From Henricia sp. BOLD:AAB3569 (Eukaryota > Echinodermata > Asteroidea > Spinulosida > Echinasteridae): a DNA stretch of 64,000 nt. Below the pieces are notes generated by a model that was not told where the DNA came from, searched no databases, and was given only the letters and a program-made list of their open reading frames with translations. Positions 11,801 through 24,647 of the stretch are shown in pieces. Numbering within the stretch: the first letter of the stretch is position 1; each line of letters begins with the position of its first letter. The position numbers and the translations under genes were made by a program. The stretch covers positions 1 to 64,000 of the forward strand of contig JBBELK010000567.1 of NCBI GenBank assembly GCA_037783545.1, read 5' to 3'.

Positions 11801-14757
11801 GGACAAGTGCGCAATATAGAGTCTTTGGAGGCATGCAAAATTTGAAGTTCGTCGGAACATTTTTCGACCTCCAAATTTGCCGACGTTTGGACCACACTTT
11901 GACCAAAATCCCGTCCCAAACTGGGCCGTGTCAACGACAGTCCGAAGGACTGAGCATGCGCACGAGTCAGGAGTACACCAAAGAGGTGTGTACAGACAGC
12001 CACAGGTTGCGGGAGCATCCAGGAAGCGCCAACCCCTTTTTTTTCTAAACTCTGAAATTTCTCTGCCATTTCCCGGCGAAAGTCTGTCAATTTTTTAGGA
12101 CAAGTGCGCAATATAGAGTCTTTGGAGCATGCAAAATTTGAAGTTCGTCGGAACATTTTTCGACCTCCAAATTTGCCGACGTTTGGACCACACTTTGACC
12201 AAAATCCCGTCCCAAACTGGGCCGTGTCAACGACAGTCCGAAGGACTGAGCATGCGCACGAGTCAGGAGTACACCAAAGAGGTGTGTACAGACAGCCACA
12301 GGTTGCGGGAGCAACCAGGAAGCGCCAACCCCTTTTTTTCTAAACTCTGAAATTTCTCTGCCATTTCCGGCGAAAGTCTGTCAATTTTTTAGGACAAGTG
12401 CGCAATATAGAGTCTTTGGAGCATGCAAAATTTGAAGTTCGTCGGAACATTTTTCGACCTCCAAATTTGCCGACGTTTGGACCACACTTTGACCAAAATC
12501 CCGTCCCAAACTGGGCCGTGTCAACGACAGTCCGAAGGACTGAGGCATGCGCACGAGTCAGGAGTACACCAAAGAGGTGTGTACAGACAGCCACAGGTTG
12601 CGGGAGCATCCAGGAAGCGCCAACCCCTTTTTTTTCTAAACTCTGAAATTTCTCTGCCATTTCCGGCGAAAGTCTGTCAATTTTTTAGGACAAGTGCGCA
12701 ATATAGAGTCTTTGGAGCATGCAAAATTTGAAGTTCGTCGGAACATTTTTCGACCTCCAAATTTGCCGACGTTTGGACCACACTTTGACCAAAATCCCGT
12801 CCCAAACTGGGCCGTGTCAACGACAGTCCGAAGGACTGAGCATGCGCACGAGGTCAGGAGTACACCAAAGAGGTGTGTACAGACAGCCACAGGTTGCGGG
12901 AGCATCCAGGAAGCGCCAACCCCTTTTTTTCTAAACTCTGAAATTTCTCTGCCATTTCCCGGCGAAAGTCTGGTCAATTTTTTAGGACAAGTGCGCAATA
13001 TAGAGTCTTTGGAGCATGCAAAATTTGAAGTTCGTCGGAACATTTTTCGACCTCCAAATTTGCCGACGTTTGGACCACACTTTGACCAAAATCCCGTCCC
13101 AAACTGGGCCGTGTCAACGACAGTCCGAAGGACTGAGCATGCGCACGAGTCAGGAGTACACCAAAGAGGTGTGTACAGACAGCCACAGGTTGCGGGAGCA
13201 TCCAGGAAGCGCCAACCCCTTTTTTTCTAAACTCTGAAATTTCTCTGCCATTTCCCGGCGAAAGTCTGTCAATTTTTTAGGACAAGTGCGCAATATAGAG
13301 TCTTTGGAGCATGCAAATTTGAAGTTCGTCGGAACATTTTTCGACCTCCAAATTTGCCGACGTTTGGACCACACTTTGACCAAAATCCCGTCCCAAACTG
13401 CCGTGTCAACGACAGTCCGAAGGACTGAGCATGCGCACGAGTCAGGAGTACACCAAAGAGGTGTGTACAGACATCCACAGGTTGCGGGAGCATCCAGGAA
13501 GCGCCAACCCCTTTTTTTTCTAAACTCTGAAATTTCTCTGCCATTTCCCGGCGAAAGTCTGTCAATTTTTTAGGACAAGTGCGCAATATAGAGTCTTTGG
13601 AGCATGCAAAATTTGAAGTTCGTCGGAACATTTTCGACCTCCAAATTTGCCGACGTTTGGACCACACTTTGACCAAAATCTCGTCCCAAACTGGCCGTGT
13701 CAACGACAGTCCGAAGGACTGAGCATGCGCACGAGTCAGGAGTACACCAAAGAGGTGTGTACAGACAGCCACAGGTTGCGGGAGCATCCAGGAAGCGCCA
13801 ACCCCTTTGTTTTCTAAACTCTGAAATTTCTCTGCCATTTCCCGGCGAAAGTCTGTCAATTTTTTAGGACAAGTGCGCAATATAGAGTCTTTGGAGCATG
13901 CAAAATTTGAAGTTCGTCGGAACATTTTTCGACCTCCAAATTTGCCGACGTTTGGACCACACTTTGACCAAAATCCCGTCCCAAACTGGGCCGTGTCAAC
14001 GACAGTCCGAAGGACTGAGCATGCGCACGAGTCAGGAGTACACCAAAGAGGTGTGTACAGACAGCCACAGGTTGCGGGAGCATCCAGGAAACGCCAACCC
14101 CTTTTTTTTCTAAACTCTGAAATTTCTCTGCCATTTCCCGGCGAAAGTCTGTCAATTTTTTAGGACAAGTGCGCAATATAGAGTCTTTGGAGCATGCAAA
14201 ATTTGAAGTTCGTCGGAACATTTTTCGACCTCCAAATTTGCCGACGTTTGGACCACACTTTGACCAAAATCCCGTCCCAAACTGCCGTGTCAACGACAGT
14301 CCGAAGGACTGAGCATGCGCACGAGTCAGGAGTACACCAAAGAGGTGTGTACAGACATCCACAGGTTGCGGGAGCATCCAGGAAGCGCCAACCCCTTTTT
14401 TTTCTAAACTCTGAAATTTATCTGCCATTTCCCGGCGAAAGTCTGTCAATTTTTTAGGACAATTGCGCAATATAGAGTCTTTGGAGCATGCAAAATTTGA
14501 AGTTCGTCGGAACATTTTTCGACCTCCAAATTTGCCGACGTTTGGACCACACTTTGACCAAAATCCCGTCCCAAACTGCCGTGTCAACGACAGTCCGAAG
14601 GACTGAGCATGCGCACGAGTCAGGAGTACACCAAAGAGGTGTGTACAGACAGCCACAGGTTGCGGGAGCATCCAGGAAGCGCCAACCCCTTTTTTTTTCT
14701 AAACTCTGAAATTTCTCTGCCATTTCCCGGCGAAAGTCTGTCAATTTTTTAGGACAA
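8855..14757 (+). repeat. Mixed monomers without a clear HOR (20 monomers)
   Basis: These units are full length, with many private one-base indels as far as about 13 kb. The first monomers lacking GG in ACTGGGCCG appear here (10624, 13286, 14169, 14463). A short variant series recurs: TTTGTTTT tail, then GGAAACGCC, then the GG-less monomer, at 10036-10624 and 13579-14169. GCGAAATT with GTTAGG (10919) follows the first of these. The same series reappears at 21986-22872, so this stretch is related to HOR family B. Confidence 0.8.
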
Positions 14758-17124
14758 GTGCGCAATATAGAGTCTTTGGAGCATGCAAAATTTGAAGTTC
14801 GTCGGAACATTTTTCGACCTCCAAATTTGCCGACGTTTGGACCACACTTTGACCAAAATCCCGTCCCAAACTGGGCCGTGTCAACGACAGTCCGAAGGAC
14901 TGAGCATGCGCACGAGTCAGGAGTACACCAAAGAGGTGTGTACAGACAGCCACAGGTTGCGGGAGCATCCAGGAAGCGCCAAACCCTTTGTTTTCTAAAC
15001 TCTGAAATTTCTCTGCCATTTCCCGGCGAAAGTCTGTCAATTTTTTAGGACAAGTGCGCAATATAGAGTCTTTGGAGCATGCAAAATTTGAAGTTCGTCG
15101 GAACATTTTTCGACCTCCAAATTTGCCGACGTTTGGGCCACACTTTGACCAAAATCCCGTCCCAAACTGCCGTGTCAACGACAGTCCGAAGGACTGAGCA
15201 TGCGCACGAGTCAGGAGTACACCAAAGAGGTGTGTACAGACAGCCACAGGTTGCGGGAGCATCCAGGAAGCGCCAACCCCTTTTTTTTCTAAACTCTGAA
15301 ATTTCTCTGCCATTTCCCGGCGAAAGTCTGTCAATTTGTTAGGACAAGTGCGCAATATAGAGTCTTTGGAGCATGCGAAATTTGAAGTTCGTCGGAACAT
15401 TTTTCGACCTCCAAATTTGCCGACGTTTGGACCACACTTTGACAAAAATCCCGTCCCAAACTGGGCCGTGTCAACGACAGTCCGAAGGACTGAGCATGCG
15501 CACGAGTCAGGAGTACACCAAAGAGGTGTGTACAGACAGCCACAGGTTGCGGGAGCATCCAGGAAGCGCCAACCCCTTTTTTTCTAAACTCTGAAATTTC
15601 TCTGCCATTTCCCGGCGAAAGTCTGTTAATTTTTTAGGACAAGTGCGCAATATAGAGTCTTTGGAGCATGCAAAATTTGAAGTTCGTCGGAACATTTTTC
15701 GACCTCCAAATTTGCCGACGTTTGGACCACACTTTGACCAAAATCCCGTCCCAAACTGGGCCGTGTCAACGACAGTCCGAAGGACTGAGCATGCGCACGA
15801 GTCAGGAGTACACCAAAGAGGTGTGTACAGACAGCCACAGGTTGCGGGAGCATCCAGGAAGCGCCAACCCCTTTTTTTTCTAAACTCTGAAATTTCTCTG
15901 CCATTTCCCGGCGAAAGTCTGTCAATTTTTTAGGACAAGTGCGCAATATAGAGTCTTTGGAGCATGCAAAATTTGAAGTTCGTCGGAACATTTTTCGACC
16001 TCCAAATTTGCCGACGTTTGGACCACACTTTGACCAAAATCCCGTCCCAAACTGGGCCGTGTCAACGACAGTCCGAAGGACTGAGCATGCGCACGAGTCA
16101 GGGGTACACCAAAGAGGTGTGTACAGACAGCCACAGGTTGCGGGAGCATCCAGGAAGCGCCAACCCCTTTTTTTTCTAAACTCTGAAATTTCTCTGTCAT
16201 TTCCCGGCGAAAGTCTGTCCATTTTTTAGGACAAGTGCGCAATATAGAGTCTTTGGAGCATGCAAAATTTGAAGTTCGTCGGAACATTTTTCGACCTCCA
16301 AATTTGCCAACGTTTGGACCACACTTTGACCAAAATCCCGTCCCAAACTGGGCCGTGTCAACGACAGTCCGAAGGACTGAGCATGCGCACGAGTCAGGAG
16401 TACACCAAAGAGGTGTGTACAGACAGCCACAGGTTGCGGGAGCATCCAGGAAGCGCCAACCCCTTTTTTTTTCTAAACTCTGAAATTTCTCTGTCATTTC
16501 CCGGCGAAAGTCTGTCAATTTTTTAGGACAAGTGCGCAATATAGAGTCTTTGGAGCATGCAAAATTTGAAGTTCGTCGGAACATTTTTCGACCTCCAAAT
16601 TTGCCGACGTTTGGACCACACTTTGACCAAAATCCCGTCCCAAACTGGGCCGTGTCAACGACAGTCCGAAGGACTGAGCATGCGCACGAGTCAGGAGTAC
16701 ACCAAAGAGGTGTGTACAGACAGCCACAGGTTGCGGGAGCATCCAGGAAGCGCCAACCCCTTTTTTTTCTAAACTCTGAAATTTCTCTGCCATTTCCCGG
16801 CGAAAGTCTGTCAATTTTTTAGGACAAGTGGGCAATATAGAGTCTTTGGAGCATGCAAAATTTGAAGTTCGTCGGAACATTTTTCGACCTCCAAATTTGC
16901 CGACGTTTGGACCACACTTTGACCCAAATCCCGTCCCAAACTGGGCCGTGTCAACGACAGTCCGAAGGACTGAGCATGCGCACGAGTCAGGAGTACACCA
17001 AAGAGGTGTGTACAGACAGCCACAGGTTGCGGGAGCATCCAGGAAGCGCCAACCCCTTTTTTTTTCTAAACTCTGAAATTTCTCTGCCATTTCCCGGCGA
17101 AAGTCTGTCAATTTTTTAGGACAA
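14758..17124 (+). repeat. HOR family B, copy 1 (8 monomers, 2,367 bp)
   Basis: Ordered landmarks: CAAACCCTTTGTTTTC (14758); GG-less monomer (15054); GCGAAATT preceded by GTTAGG, with GACAAAAATCC (15348); CAGGGGTACACC (15939); GTCCATTTTTT at the junction and CCAACG (16235); GTGGGCAATATA with GACCCAAATCC (16828). The next unit starts exactly eight monomers later with the same first landmark. Confidence 0.88.
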
Positions 17125-19491
17125 GTGCGCAATATAGAGTCTTTGGAGCATGCAAAATTTGAAGTTCGTCGGAACATTTTTCGACCTCCAAATTTGCCGA
17201 CGTTTGGACCACACTTTGACCAAAATCCCGTCCCAAACTGGGCCGTGTCAACGACAGTCCGAAGGACTGAGCATGCGCACGAGTCAGGAGTACACCAAAG
17301 AGGTGTGTACAGACAGCCACAGGTTGCGGGAGCATCCAGGAAGCGCCAAACCCTTTGTTTTCTAAACTCTGAAATTTCTCTGCCATTTCCCGGCGAAAGT
17401 CTGTCAATTTTTTAGGACAAGTGCGCAATATAGAGTCTTTGGAGCATGCAAAATTTGAAGTTCGTCGGAACATTTTTCGACCTCCAAATTTGCCGACGTT
17501 TGGACCACACTTTGACCAAAATCCCGTCCCAAACTGCCGTGTCAACGACAGTCCGAAGGACTGAGCATGCGCACGAGTCAGGAGTACACCAAAGAGGTGT
17601 GTACAGACAGCCACAGGTTGCGGGAGCATCCAGGAAGCGCCAACCCCTTTTTTTTCTAAACTCTGAAATTTCTCTGCCATTTCCCGGCGAAAGTCTGTCA
17701 ATTTGTTAGGACAAGTGCGCAATATAGAGTCTTTGGAGCATGCGAAATTTGAAGTTCGTCGGAACATTTTTCGACCTCCAAATTTGCCGACGTTTGGACC
17801 ACACTTTGACCAAAATCCCGTCCCAAACTGGGCCGTGTCAACGACAGTCCGAAGGACTGAGCATGCGCACGAGTCAGGAGTACACCAAAGAGGTGTGTAC
17901 AGACAGCCACAGGTTGCGGGAGCATCCAGGAAGCGCCAACCCCTTTTTTTTCTAAACTCTGAAATTTCTCTGCCATTTCCCGGCGAAAGTCTGTCAATTT
18001 GTTAGGACAAGTGCGCAATATAGAGTCTTTGGAGCATGCAAAATTTGAAGTTCGTCGGAACATTTTTCGACCTCCAAATTTGCCGACGTTTGGACCACAC
18101 TTTGACCAAAATCCCGTCCCAAACTGGGCCGTGTCAACGACAGTCCGAAGGACTGAGCATGCGCACGAGTCAGGAGTACACCAAAGAGGTGTGTACAGAC
18201 AGCCACAGGTTGCGGGAGCATCCAGGAAGCGCCAACCCCTTTTTTTTCTAAACTCTGAAATTTCTCTGCCATTTCCCGGCGAAAGTCTGTCAATTTTTTA
18301 GGACAAGTGCGCAATATAGAGTCTTTGGAGCATGCAAAATTTGAAGTTCGTCGGAACATTTTTCGACCTCCAAATTTGCCGACGTTTGGACCACACTTTG
18401 ACCAAAATCCCGTCCCAAACTGGGCCGTGTCAACGACAGTCCGAAGGACTGAGCATGCGCACGAGTCAGGGGTACACCAAAGAGGTGTGTACAGACAGCC
18501 ACAGGTTGCGGGAGCATCCAGGAAGCGCCAACCCCTTTTTTTTCTAAACTCTGAAATTTCTCTGTCATTTCCCGGCGAAAGTCTGTCCATTTTTTAGGAC
18601 AAGTGCGCAATATAGAGTCTTTGGAGCATGCAAAATTTGAAGTTCGTCGGAACATTTTTCGACCTCCAAATTTGCCAACGTTTGGACCACACTTTGACCA
18701 AAATCCCGTCCCAAACTGGGCCGTGTCAACGACAGTCCGAAGGACTGAGCATGCGCACGAGTCAGGAGTACACCAAAGAGGTGTGTACAGACAGCCACAG
18801 GTTGCGGGAGCATCCAGGAAGCGCCAACCCATTTTTTTTCTAAACTCTGAAATTTCTCTGTCATTTCCCGGCGAAAGTCTGTCAATTTTTTAGGACAAGT
18901 GCGCAATATAGAGTCTTTGGAGCATGCAAAATTTGAAGTTGGTCGGAACATTTTTCGACCTCCAAATTTGCCGACGTTTGGACCACACTTTGACCAAAAT
19001 CCCGTCCCAAACTGGGCCGTGTCAACGACAGTCCGAAGGACTGAGCATGCGCACGAGTCAGGAGTACACCAAAGAGGTGTGTACAGACAGCCACAGGTTG
19101 CGGGAGCATCCAGGAAGCGCCAACCCCTTTTTTTTCTAAACTCTGAAATTTCTCTGCCATTTCCCGGCGAAAGTCTGTCAATTTTTTAGGACAAGTGGGC
19201 AATATAGAGTCTTTGGAGCATGCAAAATTTGAAGTTCGTCGGAACATTTTTCGACCTCCAAATTTGCCGACGTTTGGACCACACTTTGACCCAAATCCCG
19301 TCCCAAACTGGGCCGTGTCAACGACAGTCCGAAGGACTGAGCATGCGCACGAGTCAGGAGTACACCAAAGAGGTGTGTACAGACAGCCACAGGTTGCGGG
19401 AGCATCCAGGAAGCGCCAACCCCTTTTTTTTTCTAAACTCTGAAACTTCTCTGCCATTTCCCGGCGAAAGTCTGTCAATTTTTTAGGACAA
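17125..19491 (+). repeat. HOR family B, copy 2 (8 monomers, 2,367 bp)
   Basis: A tandem neighbour of copy 1 with the same landmarks, offset by 2,367-2,368 bp: CAAACCC (17125), GG-less (17421), GCGAAATT (17715), CAGGGG (18307), CCAACG (18603), GTGGGCAAT (19195). It differs by lacking GACAAAAATCC and by having GTTGGTCGG in the monomer at 18899, a change shared with the third copy (24056). The end of the last monomer has GAAACTTCTC. Confidence 0.88.
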
Positions 19492-19758
19492 GTGCGCAAT
19501 ATAGAGTCTTTGGAGCATGCAAAATTTGAAGTTCGTCGGAACATTTTTCGACCTCCAAATTTGCCGACGTTTGGACCACACTTTGACCCAAATCCCGTCC
19601 CAAACTGAGCATGCGCACGAGTCAGGAGTACACCAAAGAGGTGTGTACAGACAGCCACAGGTTGCGGGAGCATCCAGGAAGCGCCAACCCCTTTTTTTTC
19701 TAAACTCTGAAATTTCTCTGTCATTTCCCGGCGAAAGTCTGTCAATTTTTTAGGACAA
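19492..19758 (+). repeat. Truncated monomer, 29-bp deletion (267 bp)
   Basis: CCAAACTG joins directly to AGCATGCGC. The lost 29 bp run from GGCC to the end of the triloop hairpin. Both endpoints carry ACTG, a 4-bp microhomology. I see this deletion only once, so it has not been amplified in this window. Confidence 0.92.
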
Positions 19759-20055
19759 GTGCGCAATATAGAGTCTTTGGAGCATGCAAAATTTGAAGTT
19801 CGTCGGAACATTTTTCGACCTCCAAATTTGCCGACGTTTGGACCACACTTTGACCAAAATCCCGTCCCAAACTGGGCCGTGTCAACGACAGTCCGAAGGA
19901 CTGAGCATGCGCACGAGTCAGGAGTACACCTAAGAGGTGTGTACAGACAGCCGCAGGTTGCGGGAGCATCCAGGAAGCGCCAACCCCTTTTTTTTTCTAA
20001 ACTCTGAAATTTCTCTGCCATTTCCCGGCGAAAGTCTGTCAATTTTTTAGGACAA

Positions 20056-20209
20056 GTGCGCAATATAGAGTCTTTGGAGCATGCAAAATTTGAAGTTCGT
20101 CGGAACATTTTTCGACCTTAAAATTTGCCGACGTTTGGACCACACTTTGACCAAAATCCCGTCCCAAACTGGGCCGTGTCAACGACAGTCTGTCAATTTT
20201 TTAGGACAA
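20056..20209 (+). repeat. Half monomer, 142-bp deletion (154 bp)
   Basis: The left half runs to CGACAGTC and then continues with TGTCAATTTTTTAGG of the monomer end. AGTC is present at both endpoints. One endpoint lies inside the triloop hairpin. It is unique in the window and sits two monomers after the 29-bp deletion, marking a locally rearranged stretch between HOR family B copies 2 and 3. The copy also carries CCTTAAAATTTG. Confidence 0.92.
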
Positions 20210-20803
20210 GTGCGCAATATAGAGTCTTTGGAGCATGCAAAATTTGAAGTTCGTCGGAACATTTTTCGACCTCCAAATTTGCCGACGTTTGGACCACACT
20301 TTGACCAAAATCCCGTCCCAAACTCGGCCGTGTCAACGACAGTCCGAAGGACTGAGCGTGCGCACGAGTCAGGAGTACACCAAAGAGGTGTGTACAGACA
20401 GCCACAGGTTGCGGGAGCATCCAGGAAGCGCCAACCCCTTTTTTTCTAAACTCTGAAATTTCTCTGCCATTTCCCGGCGAAAGTCTGTCAATTTTTTAGG
20501 ACAAGTGCGCAATATAGAGTCTTTGGAGCATGCAAAATTTGAAGTTCGTCGGAACATTTTTCGACCTCCAAATTTGCCGACGTTTGGACCACACTTTGAC
20601 CCAAATCCCGTCCCAAACTGGGCCGTGTCAACGACAGTCCGAAGGACTGAGCATGCGCACGAGTCAGGAGTACACCAAAGAGGTGTGTACAGACAGCCAC
20701 AGGTTGCGGGAGCATCCAGGAAGCGCCAACCCCTTTTTTTTCTTCTAAACTCTGAAACTTCTCTGCCATTTCCCGGCGAAAGTCTGTCAATTTTTTAGGA
20801 CAA

Positions 20804-21985
20804 GTGCGCAATATAGAGTCTTTGGAGCATGCAAAATTTGAAGTTCGTCGAACAATTTTCGACCACCAAATTTGCCGACGTTTGGACCACACTTTGACCA
20901 AAATCCCGTCCCAAACTGGGCCGTGTCAACGACAGTCCGAAGGACTGAGCATGCGCACGAGTCAGGAGTACACCAAAGAGGTGTGTACAGACAGCCACAG
21001 GTTGCGGGAGCATCCAGGAAGCGCCAACCCCTTTTTTTTCTAAACTCTGAAATTTCTCTGTCATTTCCCGGCGAAAGTCTGTCAATTTTTTAGGACAAGT
21101 GCGCAATATAGAGTCTTTGGAGCATGCAAAATTTGAAGTTCGTCGGAACATTTTTCGACCTCCAAATTTGCCGACGTTTGGACCACACTTTGACCAAAAT
21201 CCCGTCCCAAACTGGGCCGTGTCAACGACAGTCCGAAGGACTGAGCATGCGCACGAGTCAGGAGTACACCTAAGAGGTGTGTACAGACAGCCGCAGGTTG
21301 CGGGAGCATCCAGGAAGCGCCAACCCCTTTTTTTTTCTAAACTCTGAAATTTCTCTGCCATTTCCCGGCGAAAGTCTGTCAATTTTTTAGGACAAGTGCG
21401 CAATATAGAGTCTTTGGAGCATGCAAAATTTGAAGTTCGTCGGAACATTTTTCGACCTCCAAATTTGCCGACGTTTGGACCACACTTTGACCAAAATCCC
21501 GTCCCAAACTGGGCCGTGTCAACGACAGTCCGAAGGACTGAGCATGCGCACGAGTCAGGAGTACACCAAAGAGGTGTGTACAGACAGCCACAGGTTGCGG
21601 GAGCATCCAGGAAGCGCCAACCCCTTTTTTTTCTAAACTCTGAAATTTCTCTGCCATTTCCCGGCGAAAGTCTGTAAATTTTTTAGGACAAGTGCGCAAT
21701 ATAGAGTTTTTGGAGCATGCAAAATTTGAAGTTCGTCGGAACATTTTTCGACCTCCAAATTTGCCGACGTTTGGACCACACTTTGACCAAAATCCCGTCC
21801 CAAACTGCCGTGTCAACGACAGTCCGAAGGACTGAGCATGCGCACGAGTCAGGAGTACACCAAAGAGGTGTGTACAGACAGCCACAGGTTGCGGGAGCAT
21901 CCAGGAAGCGCCAACCCCTTTTTTTTCTAAACTCTGAAATTTCTCTGCCATTTCCCGGCGAAAGTCTGTCAATTTTTTAGGACAA
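20804..21985 (+). repeat. Four-monomer block also found 6,806 bp downstream
   Basis: Landmarks are GTCGAACAATTTTCGACCACC (first 20 bases as read from 20847), then CCGCAGG in the monomer at 21099, GTCTGTAAATT at the end of 21396, and AGAGTTTTTGG in 21692. The same four landmarks occur at 27610, 27905, 28202 and 28498. The last monomer here lacks GG in ACTGGGCCG while its partner at 28498 does not, so the shared block ends inside that monomer. Confidence 0.82.
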
Positions 21986-24647
21986 GTGCGCAATATAGAG
22001 TCTTTGGAGCATGCAAAATTTGAAGTTCGTCGGAACATTTTTCGACCTCCAAATTTGCCGACGTTTGGACCACACTTTGACCAAAATCCCGTCCCAAACT
22101 GGGCCGTGTCAACGACAGTCCGAAGGACTGAGCATGCGCACGAGTCAGGAGTACACCAAAGAGGTGTGTACAGACAGCCACAGGTTGCGGGAGCATCCAG
22201 GAAGCGCCAAACCCTTTGTTTTCTAAACTCTGAAATTTCTCTGCCATTTCCCGGCGAAAGTCTGTCAATTTTTTAGGACAAGTGCGCAATATAGAGTCTT
22301 TGGAGCATGCAAAATTTGAAGTTCGTCGGAACATTTTTCGACCTCCAAATTTGCCGACGTTTGGACCACACTTTGACCAAAATCCCGTCCCAAACTGGGC
22401 CGTGTCAACGACAGTCCGAAGGACTGAGCATGCGCACGAGTCAGGAGTACACCAAAGAGGTGTGTACAGACAGCCACAGGTTGCGGGAGCATCCAGGAAA
22501 CGCCAACCCCTTTTTTTTCTAAACTCTGAAATTTCTCTGCCATTTCCCTGCGAAAGTCTGTCAATTTTTTAGGACAAGTGCGCAATATAGAGTCTTTGGA
22601 GCATGCAAAATTTGAAGTTCGTCGGAACATTTTTCGACCTCCAAATTTGCCGACGTTTGGACCACACTTTGACCAAAATCCCGTCCCAAACTGCCGTGTC
22701 AACGACAGTCCGAAGGACTGAGCATGCGCACGAGTCAGGAGTACACCAAAGAGGTGTGTACAGACAGCCACAGGTTGCGGGAGCATCCAGGAAGCGCCAA
22801 CCCCTTTTTTTTCTAAACTCTGAAATTTCTCTGCCATTTCCCGGCGAAAGTCTGTCAATTTGTTAGGACAAGTGCGCAATATAGAGTCTTTGGAGCATGC
22901 GAAATTTGAAGTTCGTCGGAACATTTTTCGACCTCCAAATTTGCCGACGTTTGGACCACACTTTGACCAAAATCCCGTCCCAAACTGGGCCGTGTCAACG
23001 ACAGTCCGAAGGACTGAGCATGCGCACGAGTCAGGAGTACACCAAAGAGGTGTGTACAGACAGCCACAGGTTGCGGGAGCATCCAGGAAGCGCCAACCCC
23101 TTTTTTTCTAAACTCTGAAATTTCTCTGCCATTTCCCGGCGAAAGTCTGTTAATTTTTTAGGACAAGTGCGCAATATAGAGTCTTTGGAGCATGCAAAAT
23201 TTGAAGTTCGTCGGAACATTTTTCGACCTCCAAATTTGCCGACGTTTGGACCACACTTTGACAAAAATCCCGTCCCAAACTGGGCCGTGTCAACGACAGT
23301 CCGAAGGACTGAGCATGCGCACGAGTCAGGAGTACACCAAAGAGGTGTGTACAGACAGCCACAGGTTGCGGGAGCATCCATGAAGCGCCAACCCCTTTTT
23401 TTTTCTAAACTCTGAAATTTCTCTGCCATTTCCCGGCGAAAGTCTGTCAATTTTTTAGGACAAGTGCGCAATATAGAGTCTTTGGAGCATGCAAAATTTG
23501 AAGTTCGTCGGAACATTTTTCGACCTCCAAATTTGCCGACGTTTGGACCACACTTTGACCAAAATCCCGTCCCAAACTGGGCCGTGTCAACGACAGTCCG
23601 AAGGACTGAGCATGCGCACGAGTCAGGGGTACACCAAAGAGGTGTGTACAGACAGCCACAGGTTGCGGGAGCATCCAGGAAGCGCCAACCCCTTTTTTTT
23701 CTAAACTCTGAAATTTCTCTGTCATTTCCCGGCGAAAGTCTGTCCATTTTTTAGGACAAGTGTGCAATATAGAGTCTTTGGAGCATGCAAAATTTGAAGT
23801 TCGTCGGAACATTTTTCGACCTCCAAATTTGCCAACGTTTGGACCACACTTTGACCAAAATCCCGTCCCAAACTGGGCCGTGTCAACGACAGTCCGAAGG
23901 ACTGAGCATGCGCACGAGTCAGGAGTACACCAAAGAGGTGTGTACAGACAGCCACAGGTTGCGGGAGCATCCAGGAAGCGCCAACCCCTTTTTTTTCTAA
24001 ACTCTGAAATTTCTCTGTCATTTCCCGGCGAAAGTCTGTCAATTTTTTAGGACAAGTGCGCAATATAGAGTCTTTGGAGCATGCAAAATTTGAAGTTGGT
24101 CGGAACATTTTTCGACCTCCAAATTTGCCGACGTTTGGACCACACTTTGACCAAAATCCCGTCCCAAACTGGGCCGTGTCAACGACAGTCCGAAGGACTG
24201 AGCATGCGCACGAGTCAGGAGTACACCAAAGAGGTGTGTACAGACAGCCACAGGTTGCGGGAGCATCCAGGAAGCGCCAACCCCTTTTTTTTCTAAACTC
24301 TGAAATTTCTCTGCCATTTCCCGGCGAAAGTCTGTCAATTTTTTAGGACAAGTGGGCAATATAGAGTCTTTGGAGCATGCAAAATTTGAAGTTCGTCGGA
24401 ACATTTTTCGACCTCCAAATTTGCCGACGTTTGGACCACACTTTGACCCAAATCCCGTCCCAAACTGGGCCGTGTCAACGACAGTCCGAAGGACTGAGCA
24501 TGCGCACGAGTCAGGAGTACACCAAAGAGGTGTGTACAGACAGCCACAGGTTGCGGGAGCATCCAGGAAGCGCCAACCCCTTTTTTTTCTAAACTCTGAA
24601 ACTTCTCTGCCATTTCCCGGCGAAAGTCTGTCAATTTTTTAGGACAA
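21986..24647 (+). repeat. HOR family B, copy 3 (9 monomers, 2,662 bp)
   Basis: Landmarks follow the family B order: CAAACCC (21986), GG-less (22578), GCGAAATT (22872), CAGGGG (23464), CCAACG (23760), GTTGGTC (24056), GTGGGCAAT (24352). One extra monomer with GGAAACGCC and CCCTGCGAAAG lies at 22282. GTTAATT ends the monomer at 22872, as it does at 15348 in copy 1. GACAAAAATCC is in the next monomer (23167). The copy therefore mixes features of copies 1 and 2. Confidence 0.86.

Noticed and set aside
18882-20108. A long minus-strand open frame of 408 codons
   Set aside because: It arises because T9 and other length changes make some monomers divisible by three, so one stop-free frame runs across several copies. 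It is not a gene.
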